Assembly: GCA_033002965.1 (NCBI GenBank)
Contig: JAURVB010014457.1
Location: 1-64,000 of the forward strand
Reading direction: 5' to 3'
Length of the DNA stretch: 64,000 nucleotides
Origin: Piper betle
Taxonomy: Eukaryota; Streptophyta; Magnoliopsida; Piperales; Piperaceae
Shown piece after piece: positions 1 through 11,239 of this stretch. Under the pieces are notes generated by a model, which was given only the letters and a program-made list of their open reading frames with translations, did not search any database and was not told the DNA's origin. The first letter of the stretch is position 1. The number at the start of each line of letters is the position of its first letter. The position numbers were made by a program, and so were the translations under genes.

Positions 1-1254
1 ATAACTGAATTTATGAGAGAATGGAGTTTGGAAGGCAAAGTGTTCACAATTACAGTTGATAATGCTGCTTCAAATGATAGTATGATTAATATATTGAAAG
101 GGGGTTTTCTAAATAGTGGTACCTTGCATCTTCCAAACATATTCCACATGAGGTGCAGTGCACATGTTCTGAATTTGATTGTCCAATATGGTTTGAAGCA
201 TATAGAGGAGCTGATACATACTGTGAGAGAAACAGCCAAGTATGTTAAAAGTTCTTCAAACCGAAAGCTAGATTTTGAAACCTCCTTAGCACAATTCAAC
301 CTGGCTGGGAAAAAGAGTTGATATTAGATGTGCAGACAAGGTGGAATTCCACTTATCTCATGTTGAAAGCTGCAAAAGATGTCAGACCAGCATTTGCACA
401 CTATAGAGATACAGACTCTAACTACAAATGGTGCCCATCTACTGAAGATTGGAAAAATATGCAGATATTGAAGAACTATTAGAGAAGTTCTACCATGCAA
501 CAGAAATGATTTGTGGATCTAAATATCCAACATCTAATCTTTTCTTACCAGTGATGTGGAGGATTAAGTGTGCATTGACTCGTGAACTTAAATCTGAACA
601 AGCTTACATGGAGCCAATGATTAAAGCTATGCAAGAGAAATTTCAAAAATATTGGTCAGAATGCAACTTGGTGTTGGCAATTGCTACTATTTTGGATCCT
701 AGATGTAAGCTAATGATGATTAAGTTTTGTTTTCCTCAAATCTACAAAGAAAGTGCAAAAATAGAGCTAAAGAAGGTGATGGATGCTTTCAAGGATATTT
801 ATGATATATACACAATTTGAAGTGATTCATATGCAGATGATTTAGATACAATGGATGTTGGGCCTGAAAATAATTGCTACAATATGTTTGATGATGATGC
901 CTACAACAAATTTGTCCAAGAAGTTGAAAAAATAAGGAGACATCAAAATCAGAAATAGATACTTATCTGGAAGATCCTATAGAAAAGGTTGCAAAAGAGG
1001 CTGAATTTGATCTTCTAGATTATTGGAAACACAATGCCAACAAGTACAAAATACTATCAGCTATGGCAAAAGACATTTTATCTATTCCACTTACAACTGT
1101 TGCATTTGAATCTGCATTTAGCACAGGTGAAAGGTTGATCAGCGAGCATAGAAGTAGTTTGAAATCTGAAACTGTTGAAGCACTGATTTGTTCACAAGAC
1201 TGGTTACGCCCAATGTATTTTGATTATGATGAATCTGAAGAGCAAGAAGAATGA
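1..1254 (+). pseudogene. hAT-family transposase, broken, 5' end outside window
   Basis: Remnant of a hAT (Ac/Tam3, RICESLEEPER-like) DNA transposase. Three reading segments line up in family order but in different frames: 13-321 (the HMRCSAHVLNLIVQ block of the RNase H-like core), about 317-470 (LDVQTRWNSTYLMLKAAKD) and 449-820, then about 960-1254 with the C-terminal dimerisation domain (SIPLTTVAFESAFSTGERLI and WLRP). Frameshifts near 317, near 470 and between 820 and 960, plus stops, prevent one continuous protein. The zinc-finger BED end would lie to the left of the window. It is either a dead transposase or, less likely, a decayed domesticated copy. Family assignment is confident. Confidence 0.9.
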
Positions 1255-2671
1255 AGGTAAAGTTAGCATGCTTTGTATGACAACATTATGCTAGTACTTG
1301 TTCTGAGTATCATTATTTCATTTAAACTTAGTTATGATTTGCTTTGCATTTATCTTGCTATTTAATTAGACTTACTATTTTGCTTTCATTGTAATTTGTA
1401 GTGCTTGATAATTTAGAAAGTAGCTATAGAAGTTTACACCCTAAGTAAATTGTATAAAATAGTTACATCCCTAAATTGTTTTCACAATAACTAATAAATT
1501 TGGAACTATTTAATAACATAACATAATATATCTTATACTTATATACGTGTTGACTATTTAGTGTTTAATTAACTTATATATAAAAATTATAGTACTTGAT
1601 AATTTACAAAATTAGTAATAGCAATTAAAAATGTGTATATATGTTACCTAAGTTCATATAAAAACTTTTGCAATAAACTAAATTGGAAAGCAAGATTGTA
1701 TACTTACATGCCTATAATCCTCTCTTTCACAAAGTCTAACTTCTGAAACATATGTGTGGTGGATGAACAATATAATAAACACTGTTAGAATTCATTAAAA
1801 AAATCGTAATTTGCTAAAAAACAAGTTTCATAGAAAGGGAAAAACAAAAATATTGAAATTAATACCAGATCTAACACAAGTATGACAACAATAGATCACT
1901 GTTCAGCAAAAAAAAGAATAAAGTTAAATGACAAGATAAAAATGTGATTATTAAAAATGTAAGATAAAAAAGTTAAATGGCAGGAAGATGATGAAAAGGG
2001 AGAAGGCGACCTCTTCCACAAAATACCACAGTTGTGCCTTGGTCGGCATCTCCTGCACCAACGACGACCTCTTCCACCTACGAATAATCTTTGCCTCCAC
2101 CTGCTTTGACACAAAAATAATAAAATCAATAAGATAAGAAGGGAGTCATTTCTCATTATTATGAAAAATGAACAACAAAAAAATTTCTCATTTTTTACGA
2201 AAAAATTTTCATTTTTCCCATCGCTTGTCGCTGCCGTCGCCCGTCGCTGCCGTCACCCGTTGCATGCCGTCGCCCGTCGCCTGTCGCTACTAGTCGCCGC
2301 CAGTCGCTAGTTGTCGCCCATCGCCGCCCGTCACCAGTTGCCCGTCCCAGTCACTCCGTCACCAGTTGCCGCCCGTCGCCGGTTGCTGGTCGATGGTCGA
2401 TGGTCGATGGTCGCCAACCGCCACAACTCCCAAATCACCGCCGCTCCTTCCCCCATTGCCATACCCTAATCAAAGCTCGAGTTGGCTCGACTTTTTCCTT
2501 TTATACGGGCTCGGGTCGAGTTCGGTTTATCGTGTTTTAAATAACCCGACTTGAACTCGAAATTATAAAAACTCGACTCGAACCGATTAAAACCCGAACC
2601 GATTAAAATCATTAACGAGCCAGTCGCGAGTTTTGGAAAACTTGATTCGGACCGGCCCGTGAGCAGCCCTA
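1255..2671 (+). mobile_element. 3' non-coding part and right terminus of the hAT element
   Basis: Downstream of the transposase remnant, AT-rich sequence (1255-2160) is followed by GTCGCC-type degenerate repeats (2220-2420) and a stretch dense in TCGAG/ACTCG words (2470-2660). It ends in GAGCAGCCCTA at 2661-2671. Read on the other strand this is TAGGGCTG, matching the ends of the two shorter elements at 44290-44722 and 48567-49102. I infer that the hAT element ends at 2671. The matching left end is outside the window, so the target duplication (2672-2679 would be the right copy) cannot be checked. The GTCGCC block could be a nested insertion. Confidence 0.5.
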
Positions 2672-5600
2672 CCGTTTGCACATGTAAAAAAATTTTATTT
2701 TTGAAATATTTTTATAGTTTTTTAAGTTGAGTTTGTTTTATTTTTCTAGTGAGTTTTTTCTCCTTTTCTATTGTTTAACCTTGGTTTTTCTTGTGATACC
2801 ATGATTTCGGTTCACCTAAGAACTAAAATGGAAATGTCATGATCAAGTCGAGTTGTATATAAAGTAACTAATCTATAAGACTTGATCAATAATATAGATC
2901 GAAGTAACCTACTTGACGTCAAGAGGATTGAAGACATCGCTAAATATAAGTCAAAAATACATCAAATATAAATAAAAGTATAAAGGAAAGTAATTGTGAT
3001 GAGTTCACGCATATCTAGCACTTATTTGTTTCCCCACAAAGCCGACTCAAATTACGAAACCTATATATATAATAGGCAAAACTGTTACTTATCTAGAAAT
3101 AACTAATTATCAAACTGGCATACGAGAGTTGACTCTTCTGTTAAATGAAAATATTTATATACTCCCTTCACAGAATCTCTCATAAATGCGTTAATTTAGA
3201 GTTGTCGACCTCGCGTGACAACGTCCCCTTTCTTACTTATCTCATACTTCATCAACTTTAAAACTATCCATTTTAGGAGAACATCATTTTCTTTTTCTTT
3301 TTCAGCCCTCTACATTATCTGTATCACTCCTAGCCCTAAGTACAAAAGCTGATTACTTGCAAGCATGTGCCTTTAGTACCTTTTGAAACAACAAGTTTAG
3401 GCATACGCTGCATTGCAATACCCGTAAACCTTCACACTTCTCCAGGTTTGAGAAACTCAAAGGTGGAGTTGTTAGAATCTCTCAAGAATGGAATAGACAC
3501 TTACCAAATCCAGAGCCCCCTTTAACTAACATGCGCCCTATTTTAAGACTTGGTTGTCGATTTTCCCTTATCTCACATTTCAATAAAAAACTAGAGAAAA
3601 TCATATATAAGCCTGGGAAGATATTTATATAATAAGCCCGAAAATAACTTGTGGTGGATCTTGTTTTTGAAATCAAACTCCTTGAGGTTTATTAATCACA
3701 GAAGTAAAATACATCTAAATGACCCGTGTTAGGTAGGGTTTGATAATACAGTCACTTAACACGCTTTGCGATTTAGAAATCAAATCAACAATAGAATATA
3801 GCGATAAAAAGTGAGAATAGACCTAACTGACCTGTGGTTCAAGCTCCAATCGTGTTGTCTCATCTACATCGAGTTCGAACTCTGAAACCTATATTGAAAC
3901 TCATTGTTAAGTAAAATAATGACATTTCTGCATAATGCATGTTTATAGTATGTGCTCACATCATTAGTGTATCTTAATAAAGAAGACTGCTAAATAAACC
4001 TACAACTAAACATACACCACATAAATTGGGACAAAATAATGTAAATAGCTAATAATAAATAAATAAATAAATAATAAATACATAAAAATAATAATATTCT
4101 AATCATAAAATAATAATATCATTATATTATATAATCAACAATTTATATCATGTTAATGAGTTAATATCATTAACTTAATAATAATTACATAATCATTCCA
4201 TAAATAAATAAATAATGAGTTAATATTAATTAATTGTGAATAATAATAACTAATACAGAACACATAATTAAATACAAATAAATAATAACATTCATGCAAT
4301 GAACATATAATAAATAAATAAATGTATACATTTTATTAAACATAAATAAGGCTAATATTAATAATAAAATATATCAATAATAATAATAAACAATCACGTA
4401 AACATTCATCACATACGATAAACATATAAATAAAAATAAATAAATAATAATAAATAAATAAAAACACTCGTAACATCAAAATATGTTAAATAAGGTGAAT
4501 ATGCATCTAAACTAATTTATAGGTTCTCGAAATACCAAAAATAGTCGAAAAATGGTTGAAAATAGGTTGAAATGTCTAAAAATGGCAAACCGAGGTAACC
4601 CAGGTGAGTCGACCGAGTTGACTTAGCCAAGTCAAGCAAGAGTGCTGGGCTGGGTAACTGGACACGGACACGAGCTCAAGCATGAACATGGGACTATTGG
4701 GTACATGAACAGGGTTGACTAGGAGACACGAATGCAGGCTGATGGATGCGAATGAGGCCAAGTTGGCCTGATGGGGCTGGTGGCGTCCGTTATCAAAAAC
4801 GCCGATGGTAGCGCGGCGGGTTACCACTAGTCAAGGAAGATGATAGTGGTGGCAATCGGCGAAGTCCAGCCACTGGCTAGCCAGAAAGGGCATAATTGCC
4901 ATTATGTGTGGCGGCATCGCCGACAGTGATCATGACCATGGCGGTGGGCATAAGTGGTCTCAAAATGAAGATCTTAATGAAGGTAATCTTTCTAGGTGGT
5001 CGAATCGGCCGGAGGTGGCTCGCTGGCATCAGAAAACGGCTCAAACTAGTGGTAGCGGCGGAAACTGGCTATAAAATGTCCTCGCCGATGGCGACTGCAT
5101 CGGCAACGGTGGTGCTGAGGGGTACAACTTGATAGCCAAGGGCAAGGTGGTCATGGTGGTGCTTGTTTGGTGGTCACGGGCTAGTCGGCGACGAACCAAA
5201 ATGGCAGCGGCAGTAGGGTGGAAATCATCAAAATCTTGGGAAATCTCTAAAAAATAACTGGGTGAAAGTTAGGGCCGACGTGGGCAGCTCAATCTTGCCA
5301 TGCAGCGTGATATGAACGTCAACAACTCATGTTCTAGTGGGGCCCATCTATAGGTATATACAATATACATATGGACAAAAAATTCGGATAGAGACCATCC
5401 AAAGTCAAAACTTACTCAAGTCCTAAAAGTGACTCTACAGGGAAGAAAGCTAAATGAGCATCAAACCCTCAACTCAATCGGGAGAAAACCTACAACTCAA
5501 TCGGGTAAAAACCTACAACTCAATCTAGTTAGGCCCATAAGAGTACAATACAGTGATCTGAAATCCCTATGATGCATGTAAATGAGATACTCTAAAAATC

Positions 5601-6440
5601 TCCAACAAATACTAAATGTTACAACGACTTATATCTAGGCCTACATCTTAGCCACCATAACATACTCATATGGCCATGTGAGCCTCTTACTCATGTTCTG
5701 AAAATTAATCTGGCTTGAACTTGCTCGAACCAACTCAAGATTAGCCTAAACCAGGCAAAACTATAAGTGGGTAAAACCCTAACCCGAAATTGGGTTTTAC
5801 ATTCCAACCACTCAATAATATAAAAAAAATCTCTATTTTTTAATAAAAAGTTCTTACTAATAACAACAATTACTTGCCTGAACCACGACATTCTTATATA
5901 TATAGTTAATAACTTATTATTAAGGAAGATTAAGAAAAGTGAAATTAGGGTTGAAATACAATTTAGGGGGGGGAATATGATTAACTAGGGAAATATTATG
6001 ATTAGGACGGCTTGAGTTGTATATTTGAAGTGAATTCATTCTATTTTTAATTTAACTATTTAATTATAATTGAATAATTTATTATTTAATTTACACGAAA
6101 ATTCACCGGTTCAAATAGTAAAACAAAAACTTCAATTTATAGATAATAACTAAAAGAGTTAAATCAAATTATTTAAATAATTATAAGGCAAAATCGAAAT
6201 AAGTAAGAAGATAAAAATATTCAAATATATATATTTATAAATACTGATCAAATAGTGAATTGTTTTTGAAAAAAAAATCTTGAATCCGACTATTTATGCC
6301 AATTTAAAATTTAATTTAGTAAATAAGCATTTAAAAATCATTTTCGTTTTTTCAATATTCCCCAGGGACAATAGCTGAGTTAATCATCCGGTTCAGATAG
6401 ACTCGCAAACCGATTATTAACTCGGCCGGCCTTCGACACA
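2672..6440. other. Repeat-rich intergenic DNA, no supported gene
   Basis: AT-rich, with long AATAAATAAATA-like low-complexity tracts between about 4030 and 4480. A more GC-rich stretch (4570-5230) has short open frames on both strands that resemble no family I know. A short 23-bp tandem repeat lies at 5471-5528. The composition suggests old retrotransposon or LTR debris, but I see no polyprotein motif. No tRNA-like or conserved coding block was recognised. Confidence 0.5.
5471..5528. repeat. 23-bp tandem repeat, about 2.5 copies
   Basis: The unit AACTCAATCGGGAGAAAACC + TAC (5471-5493) is repeated at 5494-5516 with one change, followed by a partial third copy (5517-5528). A short minisatellite inside repeat-derived DNA. 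Confidence 0.75.
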
Positions 6441-6498
6441 TATGAAACGGCCCCGACTCGGAGTGCCGCAGGTCTGGACTCTCGGGAAGTTGGAAACG

Positions 6499-9423
6499 AT
6501 GGCGGCCTCGTCGTCGTCTCCGGCGGCGCTGGCGGCGGCGGAGGAGGATGATGGGGTGGAGGAGATGACTCTGGTGGTGCGGTGGAGCGGCAAGGACTAC
6601 ACGGTGCGGGTGTGCGGCGACGACACGGTGGGGGAGTTGAAGCGCCGCATCTGCGAGGCTACCACCGTCCTCCCCAAACGCCAGAAGCTCCTCTACCCCA
6701 AGGTTGGATCCAAGCTCAACGACGAATCCGTCCTCCTCTCCGAGCTCCAGCTCAAATCCTCCGTTAAGATGACCATGATTGGGTAAACAAAGCTTCTCAA
6801 TAAAACCTTACATGATTGGGTAAACAAAGCTTCTTAATAAAACCTTACTTTTTTTCTATAGATTTTCAGCGAAATGGTTGTCAAAGATGTCGCCTTTTGA
6901 AACTTCGGAGTGGTTGATAGATGTTTGTGTTGAATCATGTATGATATATGTGCTTGCCAATGGTGGTGGTTACTATTGGTATGGTTTTTTATGCCAAGAT
7001 GTTGAGAGAATGGAAATTGGACCGTTATAAAAACACCTAGATTTGGATTATTGTGAATATTGCTTGAGCCGAAATTGGTTTTCGAATTTGAATCCTGCTT
7101 GTGTACTACTTGGTTACATATTTGAGACCTGGACTCTTCAAAGTTTGAGACTAGTAAAGTCCATTGCCATCCCTTATGCCATTTCATTTATTGGTTCATC
7201 CAGAAATTACTTGGTGCAGAATATGAACCATTCTAGAAATAAAATTATAAGCTATGTTTGTTCGAATATGCTGGTTGAAAGCAAAAAAATCACCAAACGT
7301 CTTCCTCTTCACAGATGAATGAATTGTAACTCTCTTGAAGTGGTGAATTTGCATGCTTAAATTGTGTTTACAACGAGTGAAATCGGTTGCCAGTGAATGA
7401 TTGTTGTCTCTATATTGCATACTGGGTGTTTGCCTCAAAAGGCTACTGGCAATTTGGCTGTTTATTTTAAAGTGATCTGACAGTGTCTTTTTAGGACCGT
7501 GGAAGATGATATTATGGTGGAACCGGTGAATGCCCCCGAGATTCTAGATGATTTTGAACTTGGGCAGCATGAAGTTGTAGATATCAAGGATTGTGATGTA
7601 AACAAGTCAAAATTGAAACGACGTGTGCGATCATATAAGGTGAGTGTATTACTTCTTTCTACATTTTACTTATTTCTGCACAGTATACCTGCAGTGCACG
7701 ACCGACTAAATGTCAAAATGCTGCTGTTGACCATTATGCTAAGGCTCATTGTGGTTCCTTTGCTAGTCAAAGCATATCTGCGTGGTAACTTGATTTGCTG
7801 TGCTTTTTGTCCCTATTTAGAAGGCCCGAATATTTTGTACTTGATCAGTGATGTAGCCATGGCTGACCTATGCAAATCAAAGGGCAATGTTGCAGCAGCT
7901 AGGCATTGTAATCAGCCGTTGATGATTTCGATAAGTCTGATATAATGGGTGTTTGATGATTCAAATGAAGCTCCTCAGGGTGAATACATGCAAAGAGGAA
8001 GATATCGCTTTTGGCAGAGCACATGAATTTTATTGGATGAAAATGTAGTTCTAGCCCATATTGTACAGTGTATTTGTAGACCTAACATCCAGTAGTTAAA
8101 AATGTCCTACGAAGTTTAACAATGTATAGTTAACCTTCAATCTACCATGGAAAAGATGCAAAAAGGAAACTATGCTTGAACTAGAAACTAATATAGGCAT
8201 AGGAAACATCAGCTCCTAATCATTCCAGTTCTGCATCCTCAATGGCCTTTTGGAGCAAATTTGATTTTAGTTCTCTACAGATGGTCATCATGTCTATAAA
8301 AGGTTTTCTCAATCTGCTTAACATCAACATGAAGCCTCTTACTTGAATTAGGAAAATGCAAATCACATGTGTTTAAAGTCATTTCACATTTGTTTGAAGG
8401 ATGCTCTGCATCAATTACCTGTAGGCTCCTTATGCTTTTATGATAATTGATATGAATTTGTTCAAGTTTTCATGCTTACTGCACTATCTTTGCTCTTGTT
8501 TTTATCCTTGGTTTTTACTTTATGCAACTTGCTATTGGTGCTTATCTTTTCTATTCCCCATCAAAAAACCAGTTTGAACTTCTCAATCCAAGTCGAGAAG
8601 GGAAGAAGTTACTTGTCTTGGATATTGATTATACTATTTTTGATCACCGTTCTACGGCAGAAAATCCACTTGAGCTTATGCGGCCATGTAATTTCCTTTC
8701 CTTTGCACTCCCGAAATCTGTTCTATAATTAATTATTCTTGGGCAAGTGGAATGCTTTAATTTATGCTATGTTAGTTTTCGTCTTGCAGATCTTCATGAA
8801 TTTTTGACTGCTGTTTATGCTGAGTACGATATCATGATCTGGTCTGCAACAAAGTGAGTACATTATTATTAAGTGGATAGCTTTTATTTTTCAGCTCTAT
8901 CGGATTACCTTATGGCTTCCGGAACTTTGTTGAAGTATGAAATGGGTGGAACTGAAGATGGGACAGCTCGGAGTTCTAAATAACCCAAATTATAAAATCA
9001 CTGCTCTTATGGATCACATGGCTATGATCACCATACGTACGGATAAACGAGGGATATTTGACTGCAAGCCACTTGGTTTGATCTGGGCTAAACTTCCTCA
9101 GGTTCAGTAGCAAATTGCTCTTACCATGGTGTTCCTATTGTATTTTATGCTGATGATATTTCTCTACTGTTTTGCAGTTCTACAGTTCAAAAAATACAAT
9201 AATGTTTGATGATCTGAAGAGAAACTTTGTGATGAACCCTCAAAATGGTTTGACGATTAGACCTTTCAGAAAAGCCCATCTCAATCGAGGAAGTGACCAG
9301 GAGCTCGTGAAACTGACACAGTACTTACTAGCCATAGCTGAACTAGATGATCTCAGCGAACTTGATCATAGCAGATGGGAGTCGTATGTAGAAGATACCG
9401 TCAAACGTCCTAGATTGACATGA
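6499..9423 (+). CDS. UBLCP1: Ubiquitin-like domain-containing CTD phosphatase 1 (UBLCP1), six exons
   Basis: HAD-family Ser/Thr phosphatase that in other eukaryotes acts in the nucleus on the 26S proteasome and on RNA polymerase II CTD. Coding exons: 6499-6782, 7495-7639, 8573-8687, 8790-8853, 8936-9101, 9178-9423; all junctions are GT-AG, phases agree, and the product is 339 residues, close to the family length. Residues about 15-95 form the ubiquitin-like domain (ends VKMTMIG). The catalytic DxDxT is DIDYT at 160-164, followed by [16 protein letters not shown], the IWSATN block, DCKPLGLIW and [18 protein letters not shown]. The basic C-terminus (KRPR) may aid nuclear import. An in-frame ATG at 6442 would add 19 residues; I chose 6499 because family members begin with a short Ala/Ser-rich lead. 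The gene appears intact. The intron-1 donor is duplicated (see 6774-6847). Confidence 0.95.
6774..6847 (+). repeat. 37-bp direct tandem duplication covering the exon-1 donor of UBLCP1
   Basis: 6774-6810 and 6811-6847 are almost identical (one C/T difference). The unit holds the last exon-1 bases, the GG|GTAAAC donor and the first intron bases. Thus two equivalent donors exist 37 bp apart. Use of the second keeps an in-frame TAA directly after the Gly codon, giving only the ubiquitin-like domain. Confidence 0.95.
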
Positions 9424-10122
9424 GATCATTTTTCAAAAGAATACATAATGGGGCTGGTCATGTATTTACCTGAAGCTAAAACGCAGATACAATGAAGTTG
9501 GAGTAGATCCTTTTATCGCAGAAATTTGAAAATGAAAGGCCTCTTATTACCTCTTCTTATTCTTATTCAAGACCTTTTGCAAAAGATGCTTTTTGGTTGA
9601 TTAGTGCCATTTAAATCCAGATTATTTTACGGAAATGTGGGTTACCTCTGCGGCGAAGAATTGATTTTGGGTTGTCTGTTTCCAATGGCATGTCTATTCT
9701 CGGATTTCTTGAAAATCATACTGAAGTTTCTGAATGAACGACTTGTATGCCTGTCAACTTCTTTGGCTTTTGCATTTCTTCTAGTAGTTGGCCTTTTGGG
9801 TGTCCATCTACATGAAGCGGATTTTGATGCCGCTGCGTGGTAAGAAATGGAACAGTAGTAGCATATGTACCCCAAAACGTGAGCTGCACAATTAAAGCCT
9901 ACTCTACTACCACATACTCAATTTCTTACCAACAGCCCATGAGAAGAAGATGAAGAAATTACAATTTACAGGGGATACAATTTACAGGGATGGATCCATT
10001 GTGATGGTTATTACAGGTAAATTTATGGCTAAAATCTAAAAGGCAAGAGTTGGAACTGAAGAGAGTAGGCATTTCACTGATCAATTATTATATAAGCCAT
10101 TTATTTACTCCCATTTCCATGT
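9424..10122. other. 3' flank of UBLCP1 / convergent intergenic
   Basis: Contains the presumed 3' UTR and terminator of UBLCP1 and the 3' flank of the minus-strand stress-protein pseudogene. A continuous open frame at 9604-9843 with hydrophobic composition shows no family resemblance. No further gene is supported. Confidence 0.5.
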
Positions 10123-11239
10123 CTAAGCCAGTAGCCAGAAGTTCTGACACTTTGTGCTGATGAGGACTCACTGAGTCCACCAGTCTGCTTTCTCACATCC
10201 ATGGAGAGACACCCTGCTTGATTGATGCATTCCGCCACAAACACCTCATGGTTGCTCCTTATTGAGCTTTAACATCAGAAGATTAACAAGCAGATCAACC
10301 AACTGGAATACTTTCCGCCAAGTGAACTGAGAAAGTGAAACAAAATATGTAACTGCCTACCAGGACAGTGGTGAAGGTTTCTTCTGTGCAAGCACCAAAA
10401 CAGCTGCTTCCAACTTCTTCACTTGGCTAAGAACAGTCTCCAGTTTTGGGCCTTGAATCACCAGTGCCTCAACATCTACCTGAACCGCACCAAAAAACAA
10501 GAGTAACGTGAAGATCTGCAATTGCCACGAAAAATCAAAACTTAATGAACTGATGATTGGATCTAATATGTTTCACTGAGTGAAAAATATTGCCCAAGCC
10601 GACCAAAACCTTTTAATAGGTAAAAATGAATACTTAATCCCAACATATATATCAAACTACCCACTTGAAGATTCCAGTTTGGAAGCATTTACACAAAGGA
10701 CAGGTGGAAATAGAAGCAAGCATACAAAATTCATGATTCTTCTCAACCATAGATCTTCTTAAAAGGACATATTCCACCTATTACCTCTGGTCTGGATGCC
10801 TTGTAGAGGCAACTGAGGGAGCTTGCAAGGTGTAGAGAAGATCCTGCAGAGTAAGGAGGGATGACCTCAAGCAAAGCGAGGAGATCCCCCTGTTAGCAAC
10901 ATGAGTGAGAGCCCACATCATTGCATGCTTAGCATGGGAGTGATCCACCACCACCATCTGCCTCTTCTTCATCACCACCACATTTTCCCCCTTCTCCACC
11001 CCGTCCATGTGCTTCAAGCTCCTCACAGGAACCATCTTGCTCCACCTCTTTGATGATGATTCAAGCCCCTCCCTCTCACTCAGCTGCCTGAGGAAGGACC
11101 CTCCTCAAATAGTCCGGAGCCCAACATTGTTGATGTCTGATGAGCTCTCCGTTGCTCTAACTGACCTCTCCCGCTCTCTGTCTCTCGTTCTAGATTCTAC
11201 ACCCTCCTCCCCATGTCCTCTTCCAGAGGACCCTTTCAT
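10123..11239 (-). pseudogene. Universal stress protein-like (USP/HUP superfamily) gene, disrupted
   Basis: Three exons on the minus strand: 10785-11239, 10361-10479 and about 10123-10257. Translation shows VVVDHSHAKHAMMWAL (USP N-terminal strand-helix), then after a frame change DLLALLEVIPP, then VDVEALVIQGPKLETVLSQV and a C-terminus ending ISTKCQNFWLLA. The order and splice phases fit the plant USP-like proteins that carry an extended basic N-terminus. Lesions: an in-frame TGA at 11105-11107 (normally Arg by context), a missing G in the run at 10886-10890, and a frame change in the palindrome 10164-10178. With three lesions I call it a pseudogene, though the single-base ones could be sequence errors. 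The family match is by recognised motifs, not a search. Confidence 0.75.

Noticed and set aside
2220..2420. GTCGCC-repeat array considered as a possible satellite or CRISPR-like array
   Set aside because: Units are irregular, with no constant repeat plus unique spacer pattern; it is degenerate simple repeat.
4576..5132. Open frames on both strands in a GC-richer patch
   Set aside because: Low-complexity, mutually overlapping, without recognisable domains, splice logic or start context.
6442..6498. Upstream in-frame ATG of UBLCP1
   Set aside because: It would add a lead unlike other family members; 6499 has a good context and matches the usual start.
7640..7945. Read-through frame after UBLCP1 exon 2
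   Set aside because: A GTGAGT donor at 7640 and a matching exon at 8573 restore the family sequence; the extension is intronic.
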